A DNA stretch of 64,000 nt from contig NZ_CAJXYK010000027.1 in assembly GCF_913063425.1 (NCBI RefSeq), positions 1 to 64,000 on the forward strand, given 5' to 3'. The position numbers and the translations under genes are program-made. Under the pieces are notes generated by a model that did no database searches, was not told the origin of the DNA, and was given only the letters and a program-made list of their open reading frames with translations. Below are positions 1-9,191 of this stretch, in pieces; positions within the stretch are counted from its first letter, which is position 1, and every line of letters begins with the position of its first letter. This stretch comes from an uncultured Thiohalocapsa sp. GTDB taxonomy: Bacteria > Pseudomonadota > Gammaproteobacteria > Chromatiales > Chromatiaceae.

Positions 1-2
1 TC

Positions 3-683
3 CTCGCTGGTTGGAACATGGCACCATGTTCCAGCTCCGGCACGGCCCGGGATAGATGTATTTCGCGGGACGCTTACGCGCTCTGTTTGGCGGATGAGCC
101 CAATGTCGAGGACGACACCGCGGTGCAAGTCTTAGAGGCCCTGGTTGGCTGCGTCGACCAGCGTGACGGTACGGGACATGTGAACTCGACACTCGACGCC
201 GCCGCCATGGCACTCGCCAACTCTCGCTGGCGCGGATGGTTGAATGAACGCTTGCTGAGCACACTCACATGTGCACCACCCAACGAACGCGTCGCGATCA
301 TCAAAGTGCTCGCGGCCATTGGCGAGCCCGTTGGGTTGCGAGCCATCCGAGAGTGGTTGAAACACGAGTACCCGGCGGTACGTAGGGTCTGCTTGGCCGC
401 CTTGGCTCGAAGAGAGTGCAACGATTGGTATGACCAGATCTTGTTGTCAGAAAATTTTGGCCAGCCTTCTTGGGCGGTTGGCTTCATGCCTGATAATACT
501 TTTACGGTGGTCGATGCGATCGATCCCGAGGACCCCATCGACGAAACAGTTGTAGACTGGGCGGCAATGGAGGTCTCCTTACCGAAGGACGAAATCCGCC
601 AACGCTACGAACGTCTCGCCAACCAATTCGGCCTCAAACTCGCCTGGACCGCAGAGTCAACTGCGCCGCGGGAGGAAACCTGA
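3..683 (+). CDS. HEAT-like repeat protein, 5' end outside window
   Basis: The reading frame is open to the left edge; the first ATG inside is at 18, but codons before it are also open, so this is probably the C-terminal part of a longer protein. About residues 30-135 look like helical HEAT/PBS-type repeats (paired helices rich in Ala/Leu with Arg-Ala-Ile and Val-Arg-Arg-Val motifs). The tail is acidic. No catalytic motif is visible. GC content is lower than in the neighbours, which suggests accessory DNA. The function is not recognisable. Confidence 0.55.
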   Translation, partial: LAGWNMAPCSSSGTARDRCISRDAYALCLADEPNVEDDTAVQVLEALVGCVDQRDGTGHVNSTLDAAAMALANSRWRGWLNERLLSTLTCAPPNERVAIIKVLAAIGEPVGLRAIREWLKHEYPAVRRVCLAALARRECNDWYDQILLSENFGQPSWAVGFMPDNTFTVVDAIDPEDPIDETVVDWAAMEVSLPKDEIRQRYERLANQFGLKLAWTAESTAPREET

Positions 684-995
684 GCGCGGGTCAGTCAAGA
701 CGCCGCGCAAGATGGCCGATCCAACCGCTGTGTCGAGAGCATCAAGGCATCGGCCCGTCGCAGCCAGGATGAGCCGTTGCCGAATCCAGGGCCGCGCCCG
801 CAGCGGCTTGGTCGGAGCGGGAGGATCGGAGCGGCATCGACGCCGTCCTAGATTCAGCTTTGCTTCATGCGTGTCGTGGGGCCAACAAGGGATCGCACGG
901 TCCGGGCGCCGGCATGGATCAGGATCTATGCTCTGGAACTGGATCAGGGCGGCAGCCCGCCAGCCAGGACTCGGCGTGGGCAGCCGTGATCCACT

Positions 996-1020
996 GGTGA
1001 CACCGCTCCGCGGTGTCACC
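996..1020 (+). repeat. REP-like perfect hairpin
   Basis: GGTGACACCGC and GCGGTGTCACC form an 11-bp perfect stem around TCC. It follows CCACT. A related inverted copy lies at 1133-1157, so the two form a BIME-like pair in opposite orientation. Confidence 0.6.
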
Positions 1021-1132
1021 TGTCTCCCGGCGCTCCGCGCCCCAGCCGAGCGTTGGCCGGCAATGGCCCCGGCTGCAATGCGCAAGCCGTCCCGAACCGA
1101 CCGCAGGCAGCGCAGAGCGCCCTGAGATGCGC

Positions 1133-1157
1133 GATACCGCCGGAGCGGTATCACTGG
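1133..1157 (-). repeat. REP-like hairpin, second inverted copy
   Basis: GATACCGC and GCGGTATC form the stem around CGGA, followed by CACTGG. Read on the minus strand it resembles the hairpin at 996-1020 with compensating changes: the stem T/A and G/C pairs differ while the palindrome is kept. Confidence 0.5.
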
Positions 1158-1164
1158 CCTGAAT

Positions 1165-1221
1165 TTTCTCCTCTTCTCTCTTTCTTTGCGCCTTTGCGTC
1201 TCTGTGCGAGATATCTTTCTC
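1165..1221 (-). repeat. Dispersed GCGTCTYT/GCGCGAG repeat, copy 1
   Basis: It contains CTTTGCGCCTTTGCGTCTCT then GTGCGAGATATCTTTCT. The reverse complement matches 27187-27240 closely (AGAAATATCTCGCGCAGAGACGC and onward). So it is the same dispersed element in another part of the window. Confidence 0.6.
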
Positions 1222-1686
1222 CCGGCTGGGGGCGCGCCATTGCTTCAACTCGTTCTCCGCGGCTCCGTGGCGCCGCGCGAGCATCCCACCGTGGCTCGTG
1301 GTCTCGACTCTGAGCAACCTGTCGCCACTGCCGGCGACCTTCGTCGCCATTTTGTCACGCAACTTGCCCTTTCCAAACAACTGCCTACGAATCGTTATGT
1401 GGAAGCCTCTGTATTCGGTGTGGCGCAGATACGCGCGAGCGCCGGGCAGCTGGCGGCACCGCGCAAGCCCCCTGGGTGTCGACCCTGACGCCGCAGAGCA
1501 GCGTCGCGTTCCTTAGGGCTTGATCGCGCAGAACGGCAACTGCCGTTCATAGTCGTACAGCTGCGGGTAACGCCGCGAAATAGCTCACGAGCATTTATCC
1601 TGATATCCTTGGAGCAGTATTCTTCGCGCTGACTGATTCAAGGAATCCGCCGCGCTTACCCTACCGCATTACAGGAGACGTTATTT

Positions 1687-2391
1687 ATGGTTGAGAAAAT
1701 CCGCCTGAGTCTCTGGGATATCTTCTCGTTTTTTCTGACGGGTTTCCTGGCAACGACGGTGGCGCTGGTCTTTTTCATCAGCTTTGGTGTTTACCCGCTT
1801 GAGCAGTTCTTGGGGGACCTAAAGCACTCCCCTGTCGCGATCACGCTGGTTGCGGCGCCCCTCGCCTTCACATTGATGGGCATGCTCATTGAGCCCATTG
1901 CCAACTATGTGGATAGAGAAGCTGTAGACAAGATCTACCGGATCCTCGGTCAGAGCCTCGGATTCAAAATACGACGATGCTCCGCTGAGACAGAACTTCT
2001 CGCAGAAGAAATTCGCATGAAGTACCTTGGCTCACTCAATGGCAGGATTGATGACCCCTATCACCTATGCAAGGAGTATGTTGAAACAAAACAGCTCAGC
2101 ACGACCTTCATGGTGTTCCTTTCGCGCTATGGCTTCTATCGCAACTGCGCATTTATTGCGTTGGCGTCCACAATCCCTTTGGTACTCTTGCTGCAGCGCT
2201 CGTGGGCGACACTATTAGGGGTTATCGCGCTGCTTTTTGCGGCCTTGCTCTTCAAGGCGCGCTCTGAGGAATTCTACAGCTACATGGCTCCAGCAGTGTA
2301 CCGCGCGTTCCTGATTGACAAGTTGGATTGGAAAGGTGACGCGAAGCCGTCGGCTCAGCCCGACGATCACGCATCGCACGGCCCGCGCTGA
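1687..2391 (+). CDS. Orphan membrane protein
   Basis: This 234-residue protein has hydrophobic segments at about residues 11-33, 48-68 and a pair at 145-185, so about four membrane spans. A soluble charged loop (about 70-140) lies between the pairs and a charged tail follows. An AGGAG ribosome binding site sits upstream of the ATG. GC content is visibly lower than in the neighbouring genes, and the flanking repeats suggest an acquired gene. No family was recognised and no enzymatic motif is visible. Confidence 0.75.
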   Translation: MVEKIRLSLWDIFSFFLTGFLATTVALVFFISFGVYPLEQFLGDLKHSPVAITLVAAPLAFTLMGMLIEPIANYVDREAVDKIYRILGQSLGFKIRRCSAETELLAEEIRMKYLGSLNGRIDDPYHLCKEYVETKQLSTTFMVFLSRYGFYRNCAFIALASTIPLVLLLQRSWATLLGVIALLFAALLFKARSEEFYSYMAPAVYRAFLIDKLDWKGDAKPSAQPDDHASHGPR

Positions 2392-2459
2392 CAACGGATA
2401 CGGCATGAAAGAATAGGACAGCCGAAGCGATTCGGCGGCTGATCCAGATGCGCTGCGTA

Positions 2460-4877
2460 CTATGTGCCGGCGGCCGCCAACGGCGGCGCCGCGGGCAGGT
2501 GCGGATGCCGGAGGCAGAGGGCCAGGTCTTCGGCGTCCATGGGCCGGGCAAAGAAATATCCCTGACCGAAGTCGCAGCCGAGCTCGCGCAGGGCGGCGAG
2601 CTGGGCCTCGTTCTCGATGCCCTCGGCGATGATGCGCAGCCCGAGCGCCTTGGCCATGGCGATCATGGCGGTGGCGAGTGCGCGGTCTTCGTCGCGGGTG
2701 CAGAGGTTGGCGATGAAGGAGCGGTCGATCTTGATGCAGTCGATGGCGAAGCGGCGCAGGTAGTTGATGGAGGAGTAGCCGGTGCCGAAGTCATCGATGT
2801 GGATGGCGAGACCGAGGTCACTCAGGGCCTGCACCCGGGCGCTGTTGGCGTGGGTGAGATCCATGAGCACGGACTCGGTGATCTCGATCTGCAGGGCGTC
2901 CGGTGACAGCGTGAAGCGACCGAGCAGGTCCGCCACCGGACCCGCCAGCGGCTCGCGCTGCAGATGGGCCGCTGAGAGGTTCACGGCGACGGGGCGGATC
3001 ATGAGCCCGGCATCCCGCCAGGCCGCGATCTGGGCGCACACGGTGCGCAGCACGAAGCGGCCGATATCCTGGATCAGACCGCTTTCCTCGGCCACCGGAA
3101 TGAACCGCGCCGGCGACACCGGCCCCAGCTCCGGGTCGCGCCAGCGCAACAGGGCCTCGCAGGCCACCACGTCGCCGCTGCCCAAGGCGACGATGGGCTG
3201 ATACTGAAGCGTCAGCTGCTCCGCCGTGAGCCCGTGACGCAGCCGGTGCTCGATGGACAGCCGCTCCGAGGAGCGCGCGTTGAGCTCCTGGGTGAAGAAC
3301 CGGTAGGTGTTGCGGCCCTCGGACTTGGCTCGGTACATCGCGAGGTCCGCACAGCGCACGAGTCCGTCCGGGTCCTGCGCATCCTGGGGATACAGGGCGA
3401 CACCGATGCTGGCGGTGACCACGTACCGCCCGCCGCCCAGCTCGAAAGGCTCCGCGGCCACGTTGAGGATTCGCGCCGCCAGCGCGTCCGCCGCAGCCGG
3501 CCCTGGGAGTGCGTCCGCGGCCAGCAGCAGCTCATCGCCGCCGAAGCGCGCCAGGAAGGCGCTGTGACCGATGCCTTCTCCGGCGAGCAGCCCCTGCAGG
3601 CGATCGGCGAAGGTCTCCAGCAGGCTGTCGCCCACCGCGTGGCCCAGGTTATCGTTGATCTGCTTGAAGTTGTCGAGATCGACGAACAGCAGCGCCAGGA
3701 CCTGCCCCGGCCCGCGCGAGGTCTCGATGCGCTGCGCCAGCAGATCGCGGATCAGGTTGCGATTCGGCAGGCCGGTCAGCTGATCGTAGAAGGCGAGCTG
3801 CTCGATCTGCTCGTTGTACTGGCCGAGTCGCTCGGCCATTTCGTTGAGGTCCGCAGCGAGCATGCCGAGCTCATCGTCGCCGCGCACCGGCAGCGGCGGC
3901 ACCGGCCGGCCGGTACCCACGGCCCGCGCTGCCCGGCGCAGCGCGGCCAGTGGCCGCAGCACCAGCCGGCGCAGCCACACGAAGAGCACGGCCACCAGCA
4001 ACAGCCCACCGAAGAAGCTGATGGCCACCGTCTGCAGCGCCAGCTGATTCAGCGGGTGCGAGAGCCCCCGCACCGGCTGCACCGCCACCGCCGTGACGCC
4101 GTCCACAAGCGATCGCGACATCACCAGGCTCGGCTCGCCACCCCAGCGCAGCCGCCTAAGCCCCCGGGCGCTGCCGAGCGCCTCGAGCTGGTCCCGCAGC
4201 GCCGCCGGCAGCTGCCGGGGGGCGTTGCCGCTCGCGTGCAGCAAGCCGCCCCCGGGCAACACCAACAGGAGCTGACCGCGAAAGCGCAGATAGGGGTCCA
4301 CCAGACGTGCGTAGAGCGGCTTCAGCGACACACTCAGCACGAGCCGGCCGCGGAAGCCGCCGGTGCCCGCCGGCACCTCGACCCGGTGGCGCACATGCAG
4401 CAGGTCGGCGTCGGGGTCCATACGCCGCGTGCGCTCCGGTCCAGCCACATCTGAACCCGTGGCAGCGTACAGGGTGGGGGCGACATCGTCCGCGAAGCCG
4501 ACGGCTGCCGTGCCCACGAGCACCCGACCCGCGCCATCCAGCAGACGGATGGCCAGATAGTCCGGGTACGCGGCGCGATACTGCTCGAACAGGCGCAGCA
4601 GCTTAGCGCTGGCTTCCGGTGCAGCACCACCGCGGGCGCGCAGCTCGGCATAGCCCTCGGTCTCCGGGGCGGAGGCCAGCAGGTCCGCATCGGCATCAGC
4701 ATTGGTGACCAGGTCCGTCAACCCCTGGTCCGCCAGCAGCAGCGCCGCCTGCATCCCCTGCTCAGCCTCGGCATGCAGCTTGTCCCGGAGCGACTCCCAG
4801 GTGAGCCAGCCCAGGGCGATGACGGGCACCACGACCAGCGGGGTCAGGGCAAGAGCCAGCTTTGCGCGTAGATGCAT
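2460..4877 (-). CDS. Membrane GGDEF/EAL c-di-GMP protein with HAMP
   Basis: An 805-residue inner-membrane protein. The order is: TM near residues 8-30, a periplasmic sensor region of about 250 residues, a second TM, HAMP, GGDEF, EAL. The diguanylate cyclase signature reads RFGGDEL, with Leu for the usual Phe. The EAL domain keeps EALLRW, EITESV, DDFGTGYSS and the late IAEGIE/QGYFFARP motifs, so phosphodiesterase activity is likely intact. The start was chosen at the Met right before the first TM; a longer frame to 5024 adds a Cys/Ser-rich leader with no signal character. It probably senses an external cue and adjusts c-di-GMP. Confidence 0.9.
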   Translation of the reverse strand: MHLRAKLALALTPLVVVPVIALGWLTWESLRDKLHAEAEQGMQAALLLADQGLTDLVTNADADADLLASAPETEGYAELRARGGAAPEASAKLLRLFEQYRAAYPDYLAIRLLDGAGRVLVGTAAVGFADDVAPTLYAATGSDVAGPERTRRMDPDADLLHVRHRVEVPAGTGGFRGRLVLSVSLKPLYARLVDPYLRFRGQLLLVLPGGGLLHASGNAPRQLPAALRDQLEALGSARGLRRLRWGGEPSLVMSRSLVDGVTAVAVQPVRGLSHPLNQLALQTVAISFFGGLLLVAVLFVWLRRLVLRPLAALRRAARAVGTGRPVPPLPVRGDDELGMLAADLNEMAERLGQYNEQIEQLAFYDQLTGLPNRNLIRDLLAQRIETSRGPGQVLALLFVDLDNFKQINDNLGHAVGDSLLETFADRLQGLLAGEGIGHSAFLARFGGDELLLAADALPGPAAADALAARILNVAAEPFELGGGRYVVTASIGVALYPQDAQDPDGLVRCADLAMYRAKSEGRNTYRFFTQELNARSSERLSIEHRLRHGLTAEQLTLQYQPIVALGSGDVVACEALLRWRDPELGPVSPARFIPVAEESGLIQDIGRFVLRTVCAQIAAWRDAGLMIRPVAVNLSAAHLQREPLAGPVADLLGRFTLSPDALQIEITESVLMDLTHANSARVQALSDLGLAIHIDDFGTGYSSINYLRRFAIDCIKIDRSFIANLCTRDEDRALATAMIAMAKALGLRIIAEGIENEAQLAALRELGCDFGQGYFFARPMDAEDLALCLRHPHLPAAPPLAAAGT

Positions 4878-5276
4878 GACGATGACACCGGCGCCGGCAA
4901 GGCACACGGTGGGGGCGGATTGCGCGTGCAGGCAGCGGCTGTCGCTGGGCGGCTGGCCTGCGCCGCGGGACGAAGTGGACGCGTGTGAGGCGCTCCGGAC
5001 CCGGTTGGGGCACCGGGCAGGCACGCCAGCGAATCGTTGCGCCCGGTACTCATCGCCGCGGGCGGCGTGCGGTCACCCGAATCGGTGCTTCCCTGACAAA
5101 CTGGTCGGGAGCCTACCATGGATTGCCACTGAAAGCCGAAGCATCCGGAAGAGCCGGGCCGCGGGCCCCTGGTGCGGGGCGGGCAGCTTGTGTCTGTTCA
5201 GGGTCCGGGCAGCAGTGTCCGGAACCACATCACAGGTTGCTCGCACGGCGATCCCCTTTGATCGGCTCGCAGACGC

Positions 5277-5717
5277 TCACCCGTCGCCCAGGTTCTTCCC
5301 GTCCTCGCTCGGGCCGTAGGGGAAGCGCACGTGCCCAAACCGCAGCACCAGGACCGCCAGCGACAGGATCAGCACCGCGCCGGCGGTGGCGATGAGCGCC
5401 CACTCGCCCATGGACTTCATGTCCAGAATCAAGTGGCGCGCCAGCGCGACGATGGCGATGTACAGGGGCATCCGCACCGGCAATGCACCCGAGCGCAGAT
5501 AGATGCCCACCATGGTGAGCACCTCGAGGTAGATGAAGAGCAGCAGCAGGTCCGCGAGTGTCACCTCCCGGGCCTCGACCATCTTCGTCACCTCCTGTGT
5601 GGCGGCGACGATGGTGGCGATGGTGATGAGCAGCAGCCCCAGAACCTCCAGCGCGTAGAGGGTGCGGTCGCCGGCGGCGATGAGCCGGCGCTGGGTCTTG
5701 CTGGACTCGCTTTCCAT
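5277..5717 (-). CDS. psiE: PsiE-family membrane protein
   Basis: A 146-residue protein with four predicted membrane helices (about residues 20-40, 57-76, 84-100, 107-128) and the family-like HLILDMKSM stretch between helices 3 and 4. The length fits the phosphate-starvation-inducible E family. Its biochemical role is not established. It stands alone, with no Pho box that I could recognise. Confidence 0.8.
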   Translation of the reverse strand: MESESSKTQRRLIAAGDRTLYALEVLGLLLITIATIVAATQEVTKMVEAREVTLADLLLLFIYLEVLTMVGIYLRSGALPVRMPLYIAIVALARHLILDMKSMGEWALIATAGAVLILSLAVLVLRFGHVRFPYGPSEDGKNLGDG

Positions 5718-5793
5718 GCGTGGATGATAGCGCCTGAAGTGCCGCGTACACCACCACGCGCTGGAGACCTGCCTCAGGGCGGCCCGGGGACTG

Positions 5794-6038
5794 CCGGCGG
5801 ACAGATCGCGGATTTTGGACGCCGGCTGCGGCTCTGGCCGCGATGCGCTGGCCTTTGGGAAGCCCGGCTACTCGGTGAGGATGAGCCGGGTCCGGCTGCG
5901 CTGCTGGATCAGGTGCCGGGCCTGGAGCCGGTGGAGACCTGGACCACTGGCGATCTCCGCCCCAGATGGGCGAGGTATAGACCCGCACCTGCGTCTCGGT
6001 GGGCGCCCCCTCCGGCGGCTGTGTGGACAGCGATCTGA
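5794..6038 (+). pseudogene. Class I SAM-methyltransferase relic
   Basis: Codons 5794-5877 encode a methyltransferase motif I region (RILDAGCGSGRDALAF then GYSV). About 60 bases later, in a different frame, comes a stretch resembling the C-terminal end of the same family (LDQVPGLEPVETW then DLRP, ending at 6038). The central ~100 residues are missing and the two parts are out of frame. I read it as the remains of a small tellurite-resistance/ubiquinone-type methyltransferase that suffered an internal deletion. Confidence 0.6.
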
Positions 6039-6134
6039 CACCGGGGTTCAGCCCGCGGCGGTCGCGGCGTAGACTGTCCCCTTCCAACCACCTGACGAAT
6101 CACCGCGTGGTACCGCGCGGCGCGGCCTCGACTA

Positions 6135-7406
6135 TTGAAAGATCAAGACATCCCCGGCCCGTCGAAAGGGCTCCGGCAAACCACGCTCCTGTCCCGCGAC
6201 GAGCGCCTGGCAGGGCGGCCCAACCTGTGCAGCGACTGCGGGCTGTGCGATACCCGGCTCAAGCCGGACATGGCGCAGGCCTGCGTCTTCGTGCGCAACC
6301 GCGCAGAGGACCTCGAGCGCCGGCTCTTCGGGCGCAACCGCCGGGATGGGGACGAGCTGCGCTTCGGCATCCACCAGCAGATGCTCGCCGCGCGCATGCG
6401 CCGACCGGTCACCGGCGCGCAATGGACGGGCATGGTCACCAGCCTCGGTGCCCGGCTGCTGGAGCGCGACGCGGTGGACGCGGTGCTGACCACGGGTGCG
6501 ATGCCCGGCACCCGTTTTGCGCCCCGGCCCGTGCTGGCACGTACACCGCAGGAGGTGCTGGCCACCGCCGGCAACAAGCCCTGCCTGGCACCCGGCCTCG
6601 GGCTGCTCGACGCCGTACGTGACGCCGGTGTGCGGCGGCTCGCCGTGGTCGGCACCGGCTGTCAGGTGCACATGCTGCGCGCGGCGCAGGACAAGCTCGG
6701 GCTCGCGCGCCTCGACGTCATCGGCATCCCCTGTTCCGACAACGTCACCTATCCGGATCTCACGTACTTTCTGGAGCAGGTCTCGCGCTCGCCCGGCACC
6801 ATCGTCCACTACGAGTTCATGCAGGACTACAGCCTGCACATGCACCACGAGGACGGCAGCACGGAGCGGATGAACTACATCGACTTTCCCATGGACAAGC
6901 TGGAGGGCATCTTCCCGTCCGCATGCCTGTCCTGTTTCGACTATGCCAACACCCTGGCCGACATCACCATCGGCTACATGGGCGCGCGCCTGGGCTGGCA
7001 ATGGGTGCTGGTGCGCACCGGGCGCGGCGCCGAGCTGCTGGAGCTGCTGCGCGATGACCTGGAGACCACCGACCTTGACAGCGCCGGCGACCGCCGCCGC
7101 GGGGTACCCCGCTACATCCAGATGCTCGCCAAGCCCCCCGGTAAGCCGCCCAAGCCCGTGCGCCGGCTCATCGCCTGGCTGCAGCGCCACCGCGGCCCCC
7201 GCGGGCTGGAGTTCGCCCGCGCCATCATCGAGATGAAGATGCTGCGCAACCTGCACTACGTGCGCAGCCGCTTCAGCCGGTTCGAGCCGCGCATCGTGCC
7301 GGACTATGTCTACCGCGCCCTGGCACCCTACGACGCGGCCCATCGCGAGGCCCTCGGCCGCGGCGTGCGGCCGGAGCCGCCGACACCGCAGCGCCGGCAG
7401 CAATGA
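6135..7406 (+). CDS. bciB: BciB-type divinyl chlorophyllide 8-vinyl reductase (FrhB family)
   Basis: A 423-residue ferredoxin-dependent flavoprotein family member. BciB reduces the 8-vinyl group of divinyl (proto)chlorophyllide in bacteriochlorophyll synthesis. The N-terminal CxxC region reads LCSDCGLCDT. QWTGMV, ARTPQEVLA, PCSDNVTYPDL, RSPGTIVHYEFMQDY, SCLSCFDYANTLAD and GYMGARLGWQW follow and match cyanobacterial/green-sulfur BciB in order. The only usable start is TTG at 6135 with a weak ribosome site. Its stop overlaps the start of the BatD-like gene (ATGA). The alternative is another FrhB-like oxidoreductase, but the motif match favours BciB. Confidence 0.8.
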   Translation: MKDQDIPGPSKGLRQTTLLSRDERLAGRPNLCSDCGLCDTRLKPDMAQACVFVRNRAEDLERRLFGRNRRDGDELRFGIHQQMLAARMRRPVTGAQWTGMVTSLGARLLERDAVDAVLTTGAMPGTRFAPRPVLARTPQEVLATAGNKPCLAPGLGLLDAVRDAGVRRLAVVGTGCQVHMLRAAQDKLGLARLDVIGIPCSDNVTYPDLTYFLEQVSRSPGTIVHYEFMQDYSLHMHHEDGSTERMNYIDFPMDKLEGIFPSACLSCFDYANTLADITIGYMGARLGWQWVLVRTGRGAELLELLRDDLETTDLDSAGDRRRGVPRYIQMLAKPPGKPPKPVRRLIAWLQRHRGPRGLEFARAIIEMKMLRNLHYVRSRFSRFEPRIVPDYVYRALAPYDAAHREALGRGVRPEPPTPQRRQQ

Positions 7407-9166
7407 GCGCCCGGCGCGACGGCGGCAGGCGCCGATGCGGCATCATCGCGCTGTTGGTCCGGCTCTGCCTCCTGTTGCCGGCGAGCGCGGCGGCCCTTGA
7501 GGCGCAGCTGTCGGCGGACAACGTCGCCGCGAGCCAGCCGGTGACGCTCACCCTGAGCGACACCGCGCCGCTGCCGGCGGACCCCGACCTGTCGCCGCTC
7601 GCGGCGGACTTCCAGGTGCTGGGGCAGCGCCGGGCGGAGACCGTCACCACCGTGAACGGCCGCAGCCGGGAGCGCCACGAGCTGATCCTGACGCTGCTGC
7701 CGCGGCGCTCCGGCACGCTCACGGTGCCCCCCCTCGACCTGGGCGGCGCCCGCACGGCGGCGCTGCCGCTCACCGTCGCCGCCACCACCAGTCCGGACGC
7801 CCGGCTGCTGCCCGCACCCGCGCAGGCGGCACCCCCGCCGGCCGCCGATACGCCCCCCCAGCGCATCACGGTGAGCGCGGCGGTGAGCCCCCTGCGCGGC
7901 GTCGTCGGGGCGGAGCGCGTCGTCACCGTCCGGGTGCGCTCCCCGGACGGCCCGCCCCAGGGACATCTGCCGACACCAAAGGCCGACGACGCGCGCCTGC
8001 TGGCCCTCGGCACGACGCGCAGCACGGCCCCGGACGGCGAGCAGGTGCTGGAGCAGCGGTTTTCGGTGTTCCCCGAGCGGGCCGGGCGGCTCAGGATCAC
8101 CGGCATCGGCTTCGACGCCTGGCAGCCCGCGGGCGGCGCCCCGGTGCGCCACCGTGCCGAGCCCATCGCCATCGATGTGCGCCCACGGCCCGCCGCTGCG
8201 GGCGCCCCCTGGCTGCCGGCCCGGGCGCTCGGCCTGAGCGAGGCCGGACCCACAGAGGTGCGCCTGGCACCGGGGCAGGGCCTGGAGCGGCTGCTCACGC
8301 TGCGGGCAGAGGGGCTGCCGGCCGAGCGCCTGCCCGCCATCCCGCTCGAGATTCCGTTCCAGCTGCGCATTCGCGACGACCCGCCGCGGTTGTGGAACGA
8401 GCAAACCCCCAACGGCATCGTCGGCTACCGCGCCGAGCGCGTGCTGATCAGCGCTGAGGAGGCCGGCAGCTATGTGCTGCCAGGGCCGTCCATCGCCTGG
8501 TGGGACACGCAGGCCCAGCAGATGCGCAGGGCGTCCCTGCCGGACTGGACACTCACGGTGGCGCCGTTCGCATCCGCAGACCGGCGCCCTGCGGCCCGCT
8601 GGGAGCGCGACCAGCGGGCGGCCCGCGCCGCCGGCGATGCGCCGGACGCCGCAACGGACGGCGAGCCTGCAGCAGCCGGCTCCCGCGGCATGCCGGAGCA
8701 GCAGACCAACGGCATCGGGCTGCCCGGCGCCTGGGCCTGGATGGCGGGCGCGGCGGGTCTGAGCCTGCTGGTGGCGCTCGGCGCCCTGCTCGCCCGGCGC
8801 AGGCGCCGCCGCTCGCGGTCGGGGGCCGCACCACCGTCACAGCCGGAGGCGACACCGGCCAAAGCGACGGCCGCAGACCTGGACCTGCTCATCGCTGCCG
8901 TCGCCGATGCTTACGGCCGGACGGCTGCCATCCAGGCCCGCGATGCGCTCCTCGCCTGGGCGGCGGCGGTGTGGCCCGCAGGGCCGCCCGGGAACCTGTC
9001 GCAATTGGCGCTGCGCCTGGAACCGCCGCTGAGCGACGATCTGAAGCTCCTGGACAAGGCGTTCTACGGGCCGGGCGATGATGCCTGGGCTGAGCGCCCG
9101 GTGGCGGAGCGGCTCGCCGCGCTGCAGCCGCAGGTAACCGGCTCAGAGCGCGTGGCGCCGGCGTAA
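7403..9166 (+). CDS. BatD-like protein
   Basis: A 587-residue exported, membrane-anchored protein: signal peptide in residues 1-31, then beta-rich repeats with the family-like motif ITVSAAVSPLRGVVGAE (about 155-170). A single TM sits at about 445-465 followed by a basic RRRRRRSR stretch, then a cytoplasmic tail. BatD is normally encoded with MoxR ATPase and BatA/B/C (aerotolerance-type operons). None of those partners is here. It overlaps bciB by four bases, so translation is probably coupled. Confidence 0.8.
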   Translation: MSARRDGGRRRCGIIALLVRLCLLLPASAAALEAQLSADNVAASQPVTLTLSDTAPLPADPDLSPLAADFQVLGQRRAETVTTVNGRSRERHELILTLLPRRSGTLTVPPLDLGGARTAALPLTVAATTSPDARLLPAPAQAAPPPAADTPPQRITVSAAVSPLRGVVGAERVVTVRVRSPDGPPQGHLPTPKADDARLLALGTTRSTAPDGEQVLEQRFSVFPERAGRLRITGIGFDAWQPAGGAPVRHRAEPIAIDVRPRPAAAGAPWLPARALGLSEAGPTEVRLAPGQGLERLLTLRAEGLPAERLPAIPLEIPFQLRIRDDPPRLWNEQTPNGIVGYRAERVLISAEEAGSYVLPGPSIAWWDTQAQQMRRASLPDWTLTVAPFASADRRPAARWERDQRAARAAGDAPDAATDGEPAAAGSRGMPEQQTNGIGLPGAWAWMAGAAGLSLLVALGALLARRRRRRSRSGAAPPSQPEATPAKATAADLDLLIAAVADAYGRTAAIQARDALLAWAAAVWPAGPPGNLSQLALRLEPPLSDDLKLLDKAFYGPGDDAWAERPVAERLAALQPQVTGSERVAPA

Positions 9167-9191
9167 GGGCGACAGTGGACGGGCGGTGCCG

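Larger units (their letters stand above)
684..1686. other. Gene-free 1 kb with repeats
   Basis: I see no credible coding sequence here. Open frames on both strands are short, Arg/Pro-rich and lack family motifs. The stretch holds two related REP-like hairpins (996-1020 and 1133-1152) and one copy of the dispersed GCGTCTYT-type repeat (1165-1221). The region looks like decayed intergenic or mobile-element DNA. Confidence 0.5.

Noticed and set aside
6132..7403. A minus-strand 423-codon frame mirroring bciB
   Set aside because: It covers the same bases as the gene with clear BciB motifs and shows no motifs of its own.
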